In this document: in pieces, positions 59,894 to 64,000 of the stretch
Layout of the letters: every line of letters starts with the position of its first letter
Numbering within the stretch: position 1 is the stretch's first letter
Assembly (NCBI RefSeq): GCF_028453695.1
Contig: NC_135781.1
Span: 21,823,640-21,887,639 of the forward strand
Direction of reading: 5' to 3'
Length of the DNA stretch: 64,000 nucleotides
Source of the DNA: Augochlora pura
Lineage: Eukaryota > Arthropoda > Insecta > Hymenoptera > Halictidae
Translations under genes and position numbers: made by a program
The notes under the pieces: generated by a model
What the model was told of the DNA's origin: nothing
The model's input: the letters and a program-made list of their open reading frames with translations, nothing else
Database searches by the model: none

Positions 59894-61400
59894 CGGGAGT
59901 GGTGATGGTGGTGGAGAAGGAGGAAGAGGAGAGAAACGAAGGGGTGGCCGTTGATGCACAGTCGTCTGTGCCTTTCTTTTTTCCCGTCGGATCGGAGGAG
60001 ACAATGGTGGGGAATGGAAGAAATTAAACGAAAGCGGCCGATCGTAAAACAAACGCGACATTTTAATTTGCATAGCTGACGCGAAGCCAAAATCGATAGC
60101 CAGTGTGTGCCGGACATCGAAATTTTTATTGTATTCGGATATTCTACGTTCGGAGGATATGTGAATTTCTTTAGCAAATCAATTTAAGACAAATTGATTT
60201 CAATGCATAAAGTGGAATTAGAAATTGTGAGATTTAGGATAAAGGTACTTCAGTTACTGAGACATTAGCGATGATTTTTCGTACATCTGCAGTCGTAAAT
60301 CTTTCAGACTGCAGTTTTTTTGTTATGATTAGGCCAAGCAATCTAATCGTTTTGGGAATATTGACGAGATTTCTTTGTCAGATCTTAGCTAATAAATCAT
60401 TTTCAAAAATTACAATTGGTTGATATAATAAAAGAATTAAAAAATGCTATTTGCTCAACTTTTTTATCCGAATCTGTAACGAAAATTTATGAAACGCATT
60501 TTGTAAATCTCGGTAACTTGTACACACGTTGAAAATGTTATTTAAAGTTCTCAAAAATAGCAATCTCTCACGAATTTCAATAAAAAAATGTCATTTTTAC
60601 ATTTTCTATGTGTTGACTATGCATCAAAATCTTCAATGAAATGCTCAGCATCAGCAAATTCATTTTTTAAATTTTCTTTACTGGTTCAAATGAAAAAAGT
60701 TCAAAAACAACACTTTTTAACTATTCCACCATGCCAAAAAATTGCAATTTTTGGAAACAATTTTTTAGTCATTCTCTAATGAACTAAGATCTCTCTAACA
60801 TCACCAGAAATATAGATCATTTGGTCTTATCATAAAATAAGTTATTGTTTATACAAGTTATTATAAAGGAGTCGACATTTTTCGCGTGTACGACCTCTCC
60901 ACAAGTGATGAAACAAAAGAGCGTGCACATAGATTCTTTTCAGAAGCGTAATTTGGATATCGAAATCAAAACGACACGGAGTCCTCCGTAGCACGCACCA
61001 CTCCTTTTATGTATCGCGAACACGACGCTCTATCCAGCAGAAAAAAGAAAGACAATGGCGTGGGCCGGCCCGAGGCAAGCGTTGAATATTAAATAATTTC
61101 ATACACGCGACAGGTTACCATCGCAACTGACACCATTCACAAAGAACCGGTGAAGATCCATTGTGCCCTGGCACGGATGCATTGGCTTAGACTCGAAGCG
61201 ATACAACGATGTAGAACATAATTACGATTGAAATGTCTGTATAAATAGATATCCACGAAACTGTCATGTCTAGCACATTCATCGCCATGGTAATCAACCC
61301 GAAGGGTTGAAAACTTTCAACGTGCCGACTGTTATCCTCTGGCTTGACAGGAGGCTGTGAAACAGCTTCTAAATCAAACATGGATTGTTCAGCTTTCCTT
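57683..61400. other. Non-coding stretch upstream of the candidate Patronin start
   Basis: Contains an AT-rich run at 58912-58960, a GC-richer block at 59450-59800, the long GA tract and another GC-richer patch near 60890-61080. No convincing coding exon recognised. Open frames across the GA tract are low-complexity artefacts. Confidence 0.55.
59827..59891. repeat. (GA)n microsatellite
   Basis: About 65 bases of GAGA repeats with occasional GAAA interruptions. Antisense frames read as Leu/Ser runs and are not genes. Confidence 0.95.
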
Positions 61401-64000
61401 GCGAAGCAAAGCTTAGTTCAAAGTTAATTTCCAAGGCAACATTCTGGCCATACTACAGCACTGGAATGCTATTAGGTTACTGGACAGGTAGCAAATAACA
61501 TTAACTTGACGATTAGATAGCAAAGAGAGAAAAATAATCAGGCCAGAATCGAAGTCAATGTCCAAGGCAACGTCTTGTCCATGCATCGGAAATGAAACGC
61601 TATTAGGCTGATACGTAAGTAGTGCTGCATTATAAATTAGAAACAAACAAGAAAGAATCGAATTCAAGATTAATCACCCGGCAATGTTCTTACCGTGTTC
61701 ATGAACTTTGCTGTATCAAACGTGTCAGAAGCAAGTCGGGTATAATATTCGAGCTAAGACGCTGTTAGGTCGCTGGATGAGTAACATGCTATAAATCAGA
61801 AATCAGCAAACAGGAATAAATCAGAAAGCTGATAAAAGGAATCAGAGATCATAACTGTTCTAACGAAAAAGAAAACAAGTCAGGAGATAGTGTGGGTTTC
61901 ATCGATTCTACCCGCGTCAGTTTCGCTTGAGGATTTTAAGTAAACCAAAAATTGTGTTTCTTGTTATCGAGGAGAATCCAAACTTTTGGACGCTAATATC
62001 TGCATATTTATAAATTAAAAATCCAATTAGTAGATGATTAAAATTATCTGAAATGATAAATAATTAAAAATTACATTTTTTTCTTTATGTTGATTATCCT
62101 AAGTTTCAATTGCAATCAATTATTTATTAATGAACTTCATCGAGGCAAATTTTTGAACAACTGTTATTTTTGGTCGTAAACTAACGCCCCGAAAAATCAA
62201 AATTAAGTTCCCAGTTGACTCGTGGATAATAATCGAAAGAGTTAGACCGCTATTGCGCTGCCAGGTAGGTTGCAAGCAGTAGAAAATGAGAAACTGGAGA
62301 ACAAAGGCGAGAATTTCTTCAGCTAGATTCGAAATTGACTACCAAGGCAAGTCGAGGGTAATAATCGAGAAAATCAGGGGGCGATTACCTTGCTATATAG
62401 GTAACAAACAGCGATAAACCAGACAATGGAGGAAAAAGAGAAGGAACAGAACGAGTCAAGCTCGAAATTGATCTCGGAAGCAACATTCACCGTAATTTAC
62501 AGAACTTCGTTACATCCATCGTCTCAGAACCAAGTTGAGAATATTAGGTTGGAAACTATGAAACGGGCGTTTTTGTTTAGTTTCTGTTCAGCTACGACGC
62601 CCGTTTCATAGTTTCCAACCTAATAATAATCGAGATAATATTAATACTACTGCGTCGGTAGAGTAACAGCTACCAAGGTTAAGGATAATTAAAGCTAAAA
62701 TCAGATTTGTCTCCAACGACAGGTCTGGAATACTAATGCAACGTATGATGGCGACATTGAGTTGCTGGTTAGAGAGCAAATCGTAGTAAATACGAAACTG
62801 GAGAACAAAGAGAATAATTACTTAAGCCACATATACTATGTTTAAGTGTTAAATCTAATATTAAATATCAAGAATCGTTTTACAGTTACTCTAAGTTTGA
62901 TGGCTTTAGTCGTTGGCATTTATCGGTCAAACTTAATCTGTACACCGAAAATGATTGCTCCACATCACGTGATGTTATCGGTGCATATTTAAATTTACTC
63001 GAGCTGTGTCATGGCACATGCATCGGATTAGCCGAGATTTTCGAACGCACTTTACATTTTTATTACATGTTTGACAATAAATACTTTCTCCGTTATTTCC
63101 ATCGATGATAAATTTCAGATCGTCTTCGGTCCGGATTTTCAAAATTCAGTTCGTTGCTTTAATGATAACGCCGAACTTTGCGAATTCGCAATATTAATAG
63201 CCACAAGTAATATTCAATTACTAATACGATATTTTGAAAACGCGGTTGATATATGAAATATACTATTGTATATTATGTATGCTTTCAAACACGAATACGC
63301 AAAATATACGCAACATACAAAATATGCAAAATAAATAATACATTTTTGGAATCACCTAATCATGACATTTTCTGTCCAAGTCCCATTGGTCTACATATTT
63401 TCTAAAACAATATGCACTTCCATAAATATCTGTAGTCTAATAATAGATCTCAAACAGTAGCAAGTTAAAAGCTAAAAGAAAGAGAGGAGGAATGAATCAA
63501 GTCAAGCTCGAAATTCTACGATATCGTACTTTGCTGCATCACCAGAGACAGAAACAAGCTAAAGATGATAACCGAGCTAATTGAAACGCTACTAGGTTGC
63601 TAGATGAGTAGTAAACAATGGTTTACCAGAAAGCATTCGGTCAAAGAAGGGAAAATTAAAACGAAAATTACATTAATTAAAATGATAATCAAGGGAATAT
63701 TACTCAGTTGCTAGATTGATAGCAAACAGTAGCAAATAAAAATAACTGGAGAGCTTACGAAAAAATTACTTCAGCGAGATTCAATATTGATCACCACAGT
63801 AAGTCGAAGATCATAAGCAAAGGAATCAGAACACTCTCACGTTGTCAGATAGGTAGCAAACAGTAGGAAGAAAAATAAGAAGAAACAGTTCCAAGAAAAA
63901 TCGAAGATAAGAATCGAACGAATCGGAACAGTTATCTTACCAGATAGATATCAAACGGGGGTAGCAAATGAGGAGCTATAGGGTGAAGAGAAAAAAAACG
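61400..64000. repeat. Degenerate tandem/dispersed array, unit about 105-165 bp, running off the window
   Basis: A core phrase like GCTATTAGGTTGCTAGATAG followed by GTAGCAAACAGTAGCAAAT recurs at about 61468, 61599, 61761, 62249, 62382, 62751, 63588, 63696, 63831 and 63930. Other shared phrases are AAGGCAACnTTCTGGCC, GAAACTGGAGAACAAAG and TCAAGCTCGAAATT. Copies are strongly diverged and interrupted by unrelated DNA at about 61860-62210 and 62830-63470. No coding frame tracks the repeat. Confidence 0.7.
62544..62623. mobile_element. 80-bp mariner-type MITE with 26-bp perfect inverted ends
   Basis: The left arm begins TTAGGTTGGAAACTATGA at 62544 and the right arm ending at 62623 is its exact reverse complement for 26 bases; including the flanking TA duplications, 28 bases mirror perfectly. 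The spacer is about 28 bases. TTAGGTTG ends and TA target duplication are mariner hallmarks. It sits inside the degenerate repeat array, and perfect arms suggest a recent insertion. Confidence 0.85.

Noticed and set aside
59758..60177. Open frames rich in Arg/Glu (+) or Leu/Ser (-)
   Set aside because: Products of the GA microsatellite at 59827-59891.
1..64000. tRNA/rRNA genes, CRISPR arrays, operons, bacterial ribosome-binding sites
   Set aside because: Looked for tRNA B-box-like patterns and repeat-spacer arrays by eye and saw none; the gene structure is clearly eukaryotic.

Overview
The window is eukaryotic, from an insect. It is AT-rich, its genes are split by canonical GT-AG introns, and it carries microsatellites, degenerate tandem repeats and small mariner-like transposon relics. 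The protein sequences and sequence style fit a hymenopteran, most likely a bee. That lineage call is inference from remembered family sequences, not from a search.

Left edge (1-4190, + strand): the last six coding exons of the laminin alpha-chain gene (LanA-type). They encode 568 residues covering the three C-terminal laminin G modules (LG3-LG5), ending in a TGA at 4188-4190. A non-coding stretch of about 5.8 kb follows, holding both 3' UTRs. LanA and the next gene are therefore convergent.

9991 to at least 43505 (- strand): the microtubule minus-end protein Patronin (CAMSAP family), reconstructed here as 25 coding exons. Their phases agree at every junction and give 1664 visible residues plus a stop. 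From N to C terminus these encode a CAMSAP calponin-homology (CH) domain (exons at 43410, 32720, 30809 and 29759), a long Ser/Pro/Gln-rich linker with short helical segments, a charged coiled coil (15581-15817), a block of small frame-neutral exons, and the CKK microtubule-binding domain (10699-9991). The exon at 43410-43505 has no start codon. The best candidate for the missing 5' coding exon is 57533-57682, about 14 kb upstream, and it is only a candidate. A second possible N terminus (W-rich, starting at 20810) would give a form lacking the CH domain.

32.9-64 kb: mostly long introns or intergenic DNA without an obvious large gene. On the + strand, 38412-38502 and 39344-39557 look like the first two coding exons of a type II membrane protein lying inside a Patronin intron on the opposite strand. 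Other short GC-rich open frames (44.5, 50.8, 53.6, 53.9 and 55.3 kb) are described with low confidence. Repeats include a 40-bp tandem repeat (41.9 kb), degenerate tandem arrays (26.6-27.2, 42.9-43.4 and 61.4-64 kb), an 80-bp mariner-type MITE with perfect inverted ends (62.5 kb), and other TA-flanked MITE-like elements.

I saw no tRNA, rRNA, CRISPR or bacterial-type features. I did not find a clearly new molecular system. The most informative items are the antisense nested gene candidate, the alternative Patronin N terminus and the cassette-exon block.
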